The position numbers and the translations under genes are program-made. Below the pieces are notes generated by a model that saw nothing but the letters and a program-made list of their open reading frames with translations, did no database searches and was not told the DNA's origin. Shown here in pieces: positions 8,756-17,175 of a stretch of 38,300 nucleotides of DNA. Where the stretch lies: the NCBI GenBank assembly GCA_003671025.1, contig QWPW01000029.1, forward strand, positions 1 to 38,300, written 5' to 3'. The number at the start of each line of letters is the position of its first letter. The first letter of the stretch is position 1. This DNA comes from Planctomycetota bacterium (GTDB lineage: Bacteria > Planctomycetota > Phycisphaerae > Phycisphaerales > SM1A02).

Positions 8756-9421
8756 TTGCTCGACTCAGGCTTCACGATCCTCTTTTGCGACGACTCGATC
8801 ATTGTCTGTGACAAGATCTCGGGGCTGCTTTCCGTTCCGGGAATTGGCCCCGAAAAGGCGGACTGCCTCATCGCTCGCGTGCAACGCGTGATGCCCGAAG
8901 CGCGCATCGTCCATCGCCTCGATCGCGACACCTCGGGCATCATGGTGCTCGCGCGTAATCCTGCGGTTCACCGCGCGCTTTCGATGGGTTTTGAGGCGCG
9001 CACGGTCGAAAAAAGTTACGAGGCTTTGCTCGGCGGACACGTCGCGCTTGATGAGGGATTCGTCGATTTGCCGCTGCGCAAAGAGGCACTAGGAAGCGCG
9101 CGCCAGATGGTGCACATGACGGAAGGCAAGGCGAGTTACACGGCGTTTCAAGTGTTGGAGCGCGGCCGTGATGCAAGTGCTGCCCGCGTCGTCGACTTTG
9201 CGTGGACGCGCGTGTGCCTGCGCCCGGCCACCGGACGCAGTCACCAACTGCGCGTGCATATGGCTGCGATCGGTCATCCGATCCTCGGCGATGAGCTGTA
9301 CGCCGACGCCGTCTCTCTTGTGGCACGACCGCGACTTTGTTTGCATGCATCAACGCTCGAGTTCGCGCATCCGGTGACCAAGGAGCGCGTTTCGTTTGCG
9401 GCGCTCTGTCCATTCAAGTGA
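8756..9421 (+). CDS. RluA-family pseudouridine synthase
   Basis: Isomerises uridine to pseudouridine in rRNA or tRNA. The 221 residues hold only the catalytic domain, without an S4 domain, like the short RluA/TruC-type enzymes. ILFCDDSIIVCDKISGLLSV is the usual N-terminal strand pair. HRLDRDTSGIMVLAR near residue 53 carries the catalytic Asp. RPATGRSHQLRVHMAAIGHP and LHASTLEFAHPVT are the later family motifs. The start is a TTG at 8756: an in-frame TAG at 8738 excludes anything longer, and a later start would cut the first strand. The target uridine cannot be told from sequence. Confidence 0.92.
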   Translation: MLDSGFTILFCDDSIIVCDKISGLLSVPGIGPEKADCLIARVQRVMPEARIVHRLDRDTSGIMVLARNPAVHRALSMGFEARTVEKSYEALLGGHVALDEGFVDLPLRKEALGSARQMVHMTEGKASYTAFQVLERGRDASAARVVDFAWTRVCLRPATGRSHQLRVHMAAIGHPILGDELYADAVSLVARPRLCLHASTLEFAHPVTKERVSFAALCPFK

Positions 9422-9430
9422 TGGTCGAGA

Positions 9431-9447
9431 GAAGTGATCGTCACTTC
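9431..9447. other. Short perfect hairpin between convergent genes
   Basis: GAAGTGA (9431-9437), loop TCG, TCACTTC (9441-9447). It lies in the 80-bp gap between the pseudouridine synthase and the arginase 3' end. No T-run follows on either strand, so terminator function is uncertain. Confidence 0.35.
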
Positions 9448-9501
9448 GCATGATGAACAGACATCGCGCCGCGCGCATGACGCGCGAAGCACCCGCAGGT
9501 C

Positions 9502-10398
9502 TCACACCGGTCGACCACACAAGAGTGCCGCGGCTTCAACGGCGAGCAGTGCTGTTCGTTGATCAATGTCTGCTGAAGGATTCACTTCGACGACTTCAAC
9601 CGCCGCGATGCCCGGATGCAAACCGATTTGTGTCAATATCGCTTGCGCTTCCGCCCACAAGAACCCACCCTCAACGTGACAGTCGACGCCAGGAGCAATC
9701 GAGGGGTCGAGGCTGTCGAGATCAAAACTCACGCTCACGCGACCGTCGTCACCACCAGCGATTTCCAACGCGAGCGCGACCATTGCGTGAACTCCGCGCG
9801 TGCGAACCTCTTCCGCCGTGATGATGCGGCAACCGAGTCGTTGCACGATGAGGCGCTCTTCGTCGTCGATGTCTCGCGCGCCGAGATACACGGTGCGCGC
9901 GGGGTCGCGCAGACCGCCGTCAACCACCTCACGAAACGCTGCGACATCAAGTCCATGGATCGCTGCGAGCATCATGCCGTGCAGGTTGCCCGAGGGCGTT
10001 GATTCCATGGTGTTGCAATCGGTATGCGCATCGATCCAGATCAATCCTGGCACGGAGCGACCTTCGCCACGAGCAACACGCGCAACCGCAGCTTGCGTCG
10101 CGGCACCGATCGAGTGATCGCCGCCAAGGATGCAAGGCAGCGAGCCGCGCAACAGAATCGCTTCGACCGCGGCGCGCAGTTCCAGCGAGTACCGCTGCAT
10201 CTCTGCAATCACTGCGGGACCAGGATCTCGACCAATCGCGCGAACGACAGGGCGCGCCACGATGTCGCCGAGATCGCGCATGTGGTGAATGCGGCGCGAC
10301 AACCCCGCCGCACGAATCGCAGTTGGTCCGTCGGCCGTTGCGAGGCTGCGGCCACCGATCCCTACGCGAGCTCCTATGACTTCCACTGTGCGTGCCAT
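9502..10398 (-). CDS. rocF: Arginase (ureohydrolase family)
   Basis: Hydrolyses L-arginine to ornithine and urea using two Mn ions; 298 residues, typical. The three metal-binding signatures are present: GGDHS near residue 97, DAHTDCNT near 127 and SFDLDSLDP near 225. The rest follows the arginase/agmatinase fold (AAIHGLD, VYLGARDID). GNLHGM matches the arginase version better than agmatinase, but substrate choice within the family is not certain. The ATG at 10398 gives MARTVEVIGA as in homologues, with GGGA a short way upstream; the ATG at 10413 has no such signal. It lies 47 bp after the peptidase gene on the same strand and is probably co-transcribed. No urease or arginine biosynthesis gene is nearby. 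Confidence 0.88.
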   Translation of the reverse strand: MARTVEVIGARVGIGGRSLATADGPTAIRAAGLSRRIHHMRDLGDIVARPVVRAIGRDPGPAVIAEMQRYSLELRAAVEAILLRGSLPCILGGDHSIGAATQAAVARVARGEGRSVPGLIWIDAHTDCNTMESTPSGNLHGMMLAAIHGLDVAAFREVVDGGLRDPARTVYLGARDIDDEERLIVQRLGCRIITAEEVRTRGVHAMVALALEIAGGDDGRVSVSFDLDSLDPSIAPGVDCHVEGGFLWAEAQAILTQIGLHPGIAAVEVVEVNPSADIDQRTALLAVEAAALLCGRPV

Positions 10399-10445
10399 GA
10401 ATCTATTTCCCATTAATAATTAACTCGAATGAACGAAGCCCGCAG

Positions 10446-13148
10446 TTAGCCGCCGCGACTTCGTCCACCGCGTCCGCCCGCGCCACCTGCGCCACCACGC
10501 TGCGGACGATCGCGAATTTCTCCGTCACCCGTCACAATAAACGAAACGTCGTCGTCGGTTCCGACTGATGCGTCGGGACCAGCGCTCACGATTTGCGCGA
10601 TGCCTCCGCTGTCTTTTTCGGCGCCGTCGAGAATCACGAACGGTGTCGACCACCCGTCCTTGAGCGCAGACGCGTCCGCATCGGCGATGACACTGCCCGC
10701 GCTGCGACCATCCTTCACCGCCTGCGCGACCAACTTCGCCAACGTCAATGCAGACGCGCGAGTGGTCTCGCTCTTGGCTGCATCTTGTGCACCACGCATT
10801 GGATTTCCGCCGCGTTCACGTGGTTGGATCTCGAATGCGCCGCGGGCAATCTCTTGCGGAAACGCGTTGTCCGAGGGATCGCGATCAGCAGTCTCGCGAC
10901 GACGATCGAGTTCGACGCGCACCAACTCCTTCGCGGTGATGAACAACTTCGATGCTTCACGTCCGCCGGCGTAGCGCCATATTTCCGCAGGAATAAGCAC
11001 CTCTTGGGTCGTGTCGTCAGCGAAGGTCAAGAGCAATGGCAACGGCGAGGGCACGCCTTCGTCATTGCGAAACCGCACCACCGCAAACGAGAGCGTGGTG
11101 TTGAGCAGCGCAGCATCGCGCGCGCCAAGACGCGAGACTAATCGCTTGAATCGCGTGCGATCTTCGGCGGTGACATCGAGTTCATCAAACGTCGAATAGA
11201 AGTCCAACAGTTCCGGATAGCGCTCGGCGCGCACCGCGAGTTCTGCGTTGCCCGACTCGCTCAATGTGGCGGGCCGTTCATCGCGTCGCGCCTTCTGCGC
11301 GGGCTTGATTGTCTCGGGATCGCCGGTGTCCAGCGTGAATCGCTGCACCGAAGTGATCGAGATGTTGACCGCGCGCGTGGAGTAAAACCATCCGCGCCAG
11401 AACCAATCGAGATCAACGCCCGACGCATCTTCCATGGTGCGAAAGAAGTCCGCAGGCTCAGGACGCTTGAACGCCCAACGACGGCAGTACTCGAGAAATG
11501 CAAAGTCAAACAGCTCGCGACCGAGCACGGTTTCGCGCAACACATTGAGCGCCGTCGCGGGCTTGGCATACGCATTGGCTCCCAATCGGCGCACGCTCTC
11601 CGAGTTGGTCATGATCGGCTCTTGATCCGAGCTGGTCATGTAGTCAATGATCTTCTCTGGCTCGCCGCGACCACTGGGATATTTCTTCTGCCACTCTTGC
11701 TCGGCGAGGTACTGGCAAAACGTGTTCAGCCCTTCGTCCATCCAAGTCCACTGCCGCTCATCGGAGTTGATGATCATGGGGAACCAGTTGTGTCCCACCT
11801 CGTGAATGACCACGCCGATGAGTCCCCACTTCGAACCCGCGGAATAGGTGCCGTCTTTCTCCGGTCGCGGACCGTTGAAGGAGAGCATGGGATATTCCAT
11901 TCCACCCACTGGTCCGTTGACACTAATGGCGACGGGATAGGGATATGGATACGCGTGACGCGAGTAGGAATCGATGGTGTGCGCAACGGCATGGGTGGAG
12001 AAGCGGCTCCACAGCGGCTCGGCTTCGATGGGAAAGAAACTCATGGCCAACGCCGCGCGATCGGTGCCAGGAATCGGCGCCTTGGCTGCGTCCCAAAGGA
12101 ACGCTGGACTCGCGCCAAATGCGACATCGCGCACATTCGTTGCGCTGAATTTCCAAGTCTTGGTCGCACTGCTCACGGCGCTGCGCATGAGCGCGGCTTC
12201 TTCGGGCGTGGTGATGAATTGCGGCTTCTCGTCGAGACGCGCGGCGGCCAAACGCTCGCGTTGGGTGGGCGTCAGCACATCGGCTTCGTTCTGCAATTCA
12301 CCCGTCGCCGCGATGGTCCAATTGTCAGGAACTGTCACCGCAAGCGTGTAATTTCCAAACTCAAGCGCGAACTCGCCCGTGCCCAAGAATTGTTTGTGTT
12401 GCCATCCGCGCACATCGTTGTACGGCGCGAGGCGCGGAAAGAATTGCGCCATGTCGTAGATGGGCGCGAGGTCGGGCTTCTTGAGTTCGACATCAGTCTC
12501 GCCCAGCAATTCGTAGGTGGAACGCGCGCCGCTGACGAGATTGTGCAACACAGAGAAACGCCACGACATGCCAAAGACAAATGTCGCGCCCGAAGCCAAC
12601 GGGCTGGGCAAGTCGACGCGCATCATGGTGTCGACCACAGTGAACGGCAGCGCCTTTCCTTGCGCGTCTACCACGGTGATGTCGCGGTAGCCGCCCTCCC
12701 ACTCTTGCTTGGCCACCGCAGAGCGCAAGAATCCGATGTCCTGCGGCTTGGAAAGATCCGGCGCGAGTTCCGCGCGCGCGCCAAGCGAATCCCAGCGGAA
12801 ACGATTCTGATCCATCTGCAACCACAAGTAACGCAACTCTTCGGGCGAGTTGTTGTGATAGGTGATGGTTTGACAACCCGAGAGTTCGCGCGCGACAGGA
12901 TCGAGCGTCACCGCGATGTCATGATCGACTTGCTGCTGCCAATAGCCAGGACCAGGCGCACCCGACGCAGTGCGCACCGCACTCGGAGTGGGCAGTGCTT
13001 CATCGAGTTGGCGAAACCCATCGCCTTCGAGCAGCAACGAAACTGGGGTTTCTACCGCAGATTTCGTGCGATCGACCGAGAGATCAGGTGGCGCATCGAC
13101 GCAGCAAAGGCTGATGAGCACGACGATCGCAGCAGGCGAATGAATCAT
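10446..13148 (-). CDS. Exported M1-type (gluzincin) metallopeptidase with GspG-like C-terminal motif
   Basis: 900 residues. A signal peptide (MIHSPAAIVVLISLCCVDA) is followed by an aminopeptidase-N-type beta domain. The catalytic site is HEVGHNWFP near residue 460, with the third zinc ligand in WMDEGLNTF 18 residues after the second His. GGMEYP upstream resembles the GxMEN substrate motif of M1 enzymes with Asn replaced by Tyr. A beta domain and helical region follow. The last 120 residues carry DGWSTPFVILDG and VSAGPDASVGTDDDVSF, which resemble the C-terminal calcium loop of type II secretion pseudopilins (GspG), and then a Gly/Arg-rich tail. It is probably periplasmic or secreted. The ATG at 13148 opens the signal peptide; a start at 13226 would add 26 unlikely residues. 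It is followed by arginase. Confidence 0.9.
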   Translation of the reverse strand: MIHSPAAIVVLISLCCVDAPPDLSVDRTKSAVETPVSLLLEGDGFRQLDEALPTPSAVRTASGAPGPGYWQQQVDHDIAVTLDPVARELSGCQTITYHNNSPEELRYLWLQMDQNRFRWDSLGARAELAPDLSKPQDIGFLRSAVAKQEWEGGYRDITVVDAQGKALPFTVVDTMMRVDLPSPLASGATFVFGMSWRFSVLHNLVSGARSTYELLGETDVELKKPDLAPIYDMAQFFPRLAPYNDVRGWQHKQFLGTGEFALEFGNYTLAVTVPDNWTIAATGELQNEADVLTPTQRERLAAARLDEKPQFITTPEEAALMRSAVSSATKTWKFSATNVRDVAFGASPAFLWDAAKAPIPGTDRAALAMSFFPIEAEPLWSRFSTHAVAHTIDSYSRHAYPYPYPVAISVNGPVGGMEYPMLSFNGPRPEKDGTYSAGSKWGLIGVVIHEVGHNWFPMIINSDERQWTWMDEGLNTFCQYLAEQEWQKKYPSGRGEPEKIIDYMTSSDQEPIMTNSESVRRLGANAYAKPATALNVLRETVLGRELFDFAFLEYCRRWAFKRPEPADFFRTMEDASGVDLDWFWRGWFYSTRAVNISITSVQRFTLDTGDPETIKPAQKARRDERPATLSESGNAELAVRAERYPELLDFYSTFDELDVTAEDRTRFKRLVSRLGARDAALLNTTLSFAVVRFRNDEGVPSPLPLLLTFADDTTQEVLIPAEIWRYAGGREASKLFITAKELVRVELDRRRETADRDPSDNAFPQEIARGAFEIQPRERGGNPMRGAQDAAKSETTRASALTLAKLVAQAVKDGRSAGSVIADADASALKDGWSTPFVILDGAEKDSGGIAQIVSAGPDASVGTDDDVSFIVTGDGEIRDRPQRGGAGGAGGRGGRSRGG

Positions 13149-13275
13149 CGTGGCACTGTACGCGAGCTTCGCGCTCACGCGCGTGTGAGTCTCTGCGGCG
13201 AACGCGCCGTGCGTGTGATGGACCAATCACGTCGTGCGTGATTCGAGTGTTCAAACATCGAACCCGCACGTTGTA

Positions 13276-13306
13276 AGAGAGCCCTGCGATGACTTGCGGG
13301 CTCTCT
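13276..13306 (-). terminator. Inverted repeat, weak terminator candidate
   Basis: AGAGAGCCC (13276-13284) pairs with GGGCTCTCT (13298-13306) around a 13-base loop. On the minus strand the stem is followed by TACAACG, with no T-run. It could end the squalene-hopene cyclase transcript, but without a T-tract this is uncertain. Confidence 0.3.
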
Positions 13307-13365
13307 GTGCGATGCGCATTCTTTGTCGCCTCCTCGCGCGTGACGACGCGCTCCGATGCAAGCGC

Positions 13366-13479
13366 TCAAAGAATTCCGAGATTCAGCGGAGAGATCAATC
13401 CCGCGAACGCGAAGATGAGCCAGCAGGCGCGTGAGGACGCGCCACTCATACCGATCGCTCCCTTGGTCACAAGGAACAT
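13366..13479 (-). CDS. Possible 37-residue membrane peptide
   Basis: A small frame beginning MFLVTKGAIGMSG with one hydrophobic segment (ACWLIFAFAGLISPLNLGIL) reaching the C-terminus. It lies downstream of squalene-hopene cyclase on the same strand and before the inverted repeat at 13276-13306. A second in-frame ATG would give 27 residues. No homologue is recognised. It may be a chance frame, although a clean transmembrane segment is unusual for chance in GC-rich DNA. Confidence 0.2.
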   Translation of the reverse strand: MFLVTKGAIGMSGASSRACWLIFAFAGLISPLNLGIL

Positions 13480-13592
13480 CCCTGATGTCACTAATTTCCC
13501 ACTTGTGGCCCTGCGATTCACCGTGAAATCGGCGTTGGCTCGACATCGTGTTCAGCATCCGAAATCGGATCTTTGGTCTTCACGCTGTCCGC

Positions 13593-15689
13593 CTACAACC
13601 CCAGCGCAGCGCGTTCGCCCTTGTCGAAGAGACGCACTCCGCGCAAGCCTCGTCCGTGTGCCGCGAGGTAGCGACCGAGCGCCATCGTGGGGAAATACAG
13701 GCGATAGAGGTGATAGCGCAGATAGAACACCTTCGGAAAACCCGTGCCGGTGAATTCGGTTTCGCACCAACTGCCCGCGGGATCGCCGTCGGGATTCGAG
13801 AGCGGATCCGCCGCCGATTGCGTGTCGAGTTGCGTCGCGCACAACCACTCGATGGCGCGAATCAAACTTAGATCATCAACGCCGTAAATCTCTTGCAACA
13901 CCATCGCCGCCCACGCGGTCTGGCTCGCGGTTGAAGGCCCCACGCCCTTGAGCGAGGGATCGTCGTAACTGTCGGCGCTCTCGCCGAAGCTTCCGTCGGC
14001 TTTCTGAATCGACTTGATCCACGCACCTGCGCGCTGAATCCATGCTTCATCACGCGAGACGCCGCAGCGAATCGGGCCGATCACCGCTTGCCATGTTCCA
14101 TAGATGTAGTTGACGCCCCAACGGCCAAACCAACATCCTTCGTGTTCTTGTCGCGCGCGAATGAATGCGATGCCTGCGCGCACTGCTGCGTGTTCGGTGG
14201 TGTAGCCATGCCACGCGAGACACTCGAGCACACGACCAGTGATGTCGGGGCACGACGGATCTTGCATCGCGTTGTGATCGGCAAAGGGAACGTAATCGAG
14301 CACGCTGCGATGTTGCGTGCGATCGAACGCAGCCCAACCGCCATCATCGTTTTGCATCGCCATCATCCAACGCACGCCGCGTTTCGCTGCGGCATGAATC
14401 GGTGACGCGTCGTCATTGGGCGCAATACGAATGAGCGCCATCGCCACCATCGCGGTGTCGTCGCTGTCGGGGTAATGCGCGTTGGCATACTCGAAGTACC
14501 AACCACTTGGCGCAGTGGGGACATCGAGATTTCGCTGCCATTCGCCCGCAAATGTGCACTCTTTGCTCACGAGCCACTGCGCCGCGCGTGCGGCAGAATC
14601 GTCGCTGACGGTGATCCCGCAATCGGCCAACGCATAGAGCGCAATGCCCGTGTCCCACACCGGTGAGAAGCACGGTTGCACACGAATGGGCGCGTCTTCA
14701 CCATGACCGAGCGTGACGAAGAACGCGTCGAGTTCGCGTTCGGCGCGCATCACCAATGGATGCGTGCGTTCGTATCCGAGCGCGTGCAACACGATTTGCC
14801 AATAGACCATCGAAGGGAAAATCGCCGCCACTCCATCGGTCGCCGCTGCACCATCTTGGCCTGCGCGTGTTTCGATCCATTCGAAGGCGCGATGAATCGC
14901 CTCTTGCCGCCACGGCGTTCCTCCTGCGTTGTGCAATTTTTTGAGCGCGCCATCCACAGCAAGAAAAAACCTCTTCCATCCGCGCGGCGCAGCGTTGGTG
15001 GCCTTGAGCAAATGACGTGCGTCTTGATCCACGAAGAGTTCGCCGATGCCAAGATCGCTGGGCACTTCGCGCGTGTGACGCTTGCTCGACACGATGGTGA
15101 GCGGAACGATCATCGCGCGACTCCACGCGCTCACCTTGTCTAAATGGAAGTAGCACCACTTGGGCAGAAACATGATCTCGGGCGGAATCGTGGGAACGGC
15201 GTTCCACGAAATCTGCCCTAACCCCGCGAGAAAAAAATTCGTGAAACTGTTGCACCGCTCAGCGCCACCGAGATGACGAATCACGGCGCGCGCCTTCTTC
15301 ATGTGCGGCGCGTCGGGCGAATCGCCGAAAAGTTTGAGCGCGAAGTACGCCTTCACCGATGCGGAAACATCGCTGCTTGAGCCTGGATATGGCCCCCATC
15401 CACCATCTTCGCGTTGCTGTGTGCGCAAGTACGCGAGAAGCCGCAGCAAGGTCTTCGCAGGCCGTCCGTCGACAAGCGGCTCTCGCTCTTGGCCGAGAAT
15501 CCACTTCATCAACAGATACTCGCTCTGCAGAATCGAATCGCCTTCGAGCTCGGCGCACCAATGTCCATCCGCGCGCTGCAACGATTTGAGCGCCGTCACC
15601 GCACGCTCAAGATGCCGCTCCATTTGCGGAATGGTGCACAGCTCAATGGAAGGTGGCATCGATGTGCGAGAAGGAACGATGTGTGGCAT
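13593..15689 (-). CDS. shc: Squalene-hopene cyclase
   Basis: Cyclises squalene to hopene/hopanol at the membrane; 698 residues, in the family range. The catalytic DxDDTA motif is present as PDSDDTAM near residue 363. QW repeats are clear: QREDGGWGPYPG near the N-terminus, QNDDGGWAAFDRT near 404, GCWFGRWGVNYIYGTW near 480 and QKADGSFGES near 525. The C-terminal signature GTGFPKVFYLRYHLYRLYFP is also present. The ATG at 15689 gives MPHIVPSRT; a GTG at 15716 would add nine residues. The squalene-forming genes (hpnCDE) usually found beside shc are absent here. It follows the oxidoreductase gene by 99 bp on the same strand. Confidence 0.95.
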   Translation of the reverse strand: MPHIVPSRTSMPPSIELCTIPQMERHLERAVTALKSLQRADGHWCAELEGDSILQSEYLLMKWILGQEREPLVDGRPAKTLLRLLAYLRTQQREDGGWGPYPGSSSDVSASVKAYFALKLFGDSPDAPHMKKARAVIRHLGGAERCNSFTNFFLAGLGQISWNAVPTIPPEIMFLPKWCYFHLDKVSAWSRAMIVPLTIVSSKRHTREVPSDLGIGELFVDQDARHLLKATNAAPRGWKRFFLAVDGALKKLHNAGGTPWRQEAIHRAFEWIETRAGQDGAAATDGVAAIFPSMVYWQIVLHALGYERTHPLVMRAERELDAFFVTLGHGEDAPIRVQPCFSPVWDTGIALYALADCGITVSDDSAARAAQWLVSKECTFAGEWQRNLDVPTAPSGWYFEYANAHYPDSDDTAMVAMALIRIAPNDDASPIHAAAKRGVRWMMAMQNDDGGWAAFDRTQHRSVLDYVPFADHNAMQDPSCPDITGRVLECLAWHGYTTEHAAVRAGIAFIRARQEHEGCWFGRWGVNYIYGTWQAVIGPIRCGVSRDEAWIQRAGAWIKSIQKADGSFGESADSYDDPSLKGVGPSTASQTAWAAMVLQEIYGVDDLSLIRAIEWLCATQLDTQSAADPLSNPDGDPAGSWCETEFTGTGFPKVFYLRYHLYRLYFPTMALGRYLAAHGRGLRGVRLFDKGERAALGL

Positions 15690-15788
15690 GAGTCGCCCGC
15701 GAAAAAATTCAGGCACTGCGCAAGCAGAAAGAAAGGCGAACAGAAACGCGCAGCGAGTTGCCGCGACGCGCGGATCGAAAACGCGCGA

Positions 15789-17048
15789 CTAGAACTTGTC
15801 GAGTTCACGCAGCGGAACTGGACGACGCTCGCGCGCGCTGCGCAACGCTGCCTCGAGGACGCACTGGGTCTTGAACGCGTCTTCGAAATCCGGAAGCGGC
15901 ACGATGGAAGAACCACCCGCGACAACGGCACAAGTGTCCGCGGCTTGGCTGATGAAACCGTGCTCGTATCCGATGGGGTGCGCCGCGGGCCAGTAGTGCG
16001 ACGCGTAAGGATGCGTCGCGTCGGTGCACATGATGCGATTCCATCCGCGCAGTTTTGGATCAAGCGTGTGATCCCACCACTGCAGTTCGTTCATGCGCTC
16101 GAAGTCAAATTTGATCGAGCCCTTCTCGCCGTTGATTTCGATGTTGTTGCGATTCTGATTTCCCGTGGCCAAACGCGACGCTTCGAAACTGGCAATCGCG
16201 CCTTGCTTGAAGCGCGCCAAGAACAGAACCGCATCATCCACCGTTGATTTGCCCGACTTTTTGCCTGAGGGCAACGACGAACTCTTCAGCACTTTCGCGC
16301 CTTTGCCCGAGGCTTCGTCCGCAGAGTGCGCGATGAATTCGCGTTCTTTGATGAACGTCTCTTCGATCGCGCCGACCACTTCGGTGATCTCGTCACCGGT
16401 GATGAACCGCGCCATATCGATGATGTGCGCGTTGAGATCTCCGTGCGCACCCGAGCCCGCGAGGTCGCTCTGAAAGCGCCACAACAGAGGAGTGTCGGGG
16501 CCGCCCCAATCTTGGAGGTAACTCGCGCGCACATGGAAGATGCGACCGAGTCGTCCTTCCTTTACCAAACGATGCGCAAGCGCGACCGCGGGGCAGCGTC
16601 GATAGTTGAACCACACAAAAGTTTGCACGCCCTTCTTGCGCGCCGCGCGCGCCGCAAGCACCATCAACTTGGCATCGGCGAGCGTGCCTGCGAGAGGTTT
16701 TTCACACGCGACATGTTTGCCCGCTTCGAGACATGCAATCGCCATCTGCGCGTGCAAGTGATTGGGCGTCGACACATCGACGAGTTCCACCGCGTCGTTG
16801 GTGAGCAATGATTTCCAGTTGGTGGTCGCACTGCTCCATCCCCATTTCGCTGCGAATGCCGTGGTTTCATCGCTGTTGCGACCGGCCACGGCTTGCAGCA
16901 CAGGTTGGCGCTTGAGATCAAAAAACTGCGCGGCCTTCCCCCATGCGGTTGAGTGAGCACGCCCCATGAACTTGGTGCCGATGAGGCCAATGCCAAGTGG
17001 TCCCGAAGTCTGCGGACGTGGTTCTTTCGCGCGATCACTCTTGGACAT
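15789..17048 (-). CDS. Gfo/Idh/MocA-family oxidoreductase
   Basis: NAD(P)-dependent dehydrogenase of sugars or inositol-like compounds, 419 residues. The N-terminal Rossmann fold has GIGLIGTKFMGRAHSTAWG, and CEKPLAG near residue 115 carries the catalytic Lys. The C-terminal alpha/beta domain follows with GAHGDLNAHIIDMARFITGD, matching the family's GG..D.G.H.iD motif. A Ser/Lys/Gly-rich loop (ASGKGAKVLKSSSLPSGKKS) interrupts this domain. AAGGAA four bases before the ATG at 17048 supports the start. No secretion signal is seen. Substrate unknown; no sugar transport or catabolic genes are close. It is upstream of shc on the same strand. Confidence 0.9.
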   Translation of the reverse strand: MSKSDRAKEPRPQTSGPLGIGLIGTKFMGRAHSTAWGKAAQFFDLKRQPVLQAVAGRNSDETTAFAAKWGWSSATTNWKSLLTNDAVELVDVSTPNHLHAQMAIACLEAGKHVACEKPLAGTLADAKLMVLAARAARKKGVQTFVWFNYRRCPAVALAHRLVKEGRLGRIFHVRASYLQDWGGPDTPLLWRFQSDLAGSGAHGDLNAHIIDMARFITGDEITEVVGAIEETFIKEREFIAHSADEASGKGAKVLKSSSLPSGKKSGKSTVDDAVLFLARFKQGAIASFEASRLATGNQNRNNIEINGEKGSIKFDFERMNELQWWDHTLDPKLRGWNRIMCTDATHPYASHYWPAAHPIGYEHGFISQAADTCAVVAGGSSIVPLPDFEDAFKTQCVLEAALRSARERRPVPLRELDKF

Positions 17049-17175
17049 GTCGTTCCTTGTTCGTCATTCATGCGCGTGTGCGCATGGCTCGCTTCATCCG
17101 CAGGCTGCATCCGCCCGCACAGTGGGCGATATGCTACCGCCCCTTCGCGAATCGTCGAAGCACCTTGGAGAACTC

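Larger units (their letters stand above)
13149..13592. other. 444-bp intergenic region between peptidase and squalene-hopene cyclase
   Basis: It holds the upstream region of the peptidase gene, an inverted repeat at 13276-13306 and one small hydrophobic frame at 13366-13479. No other coding signal is seen. Confidence 0.5.

Noticed and set aside
11622-13241. 539-codon plus-strand frame antisense to the M1-type peptidase
   Set aside because: Composition is typical of a mirrored frame and the opposite strand has clear catalytic motifs.
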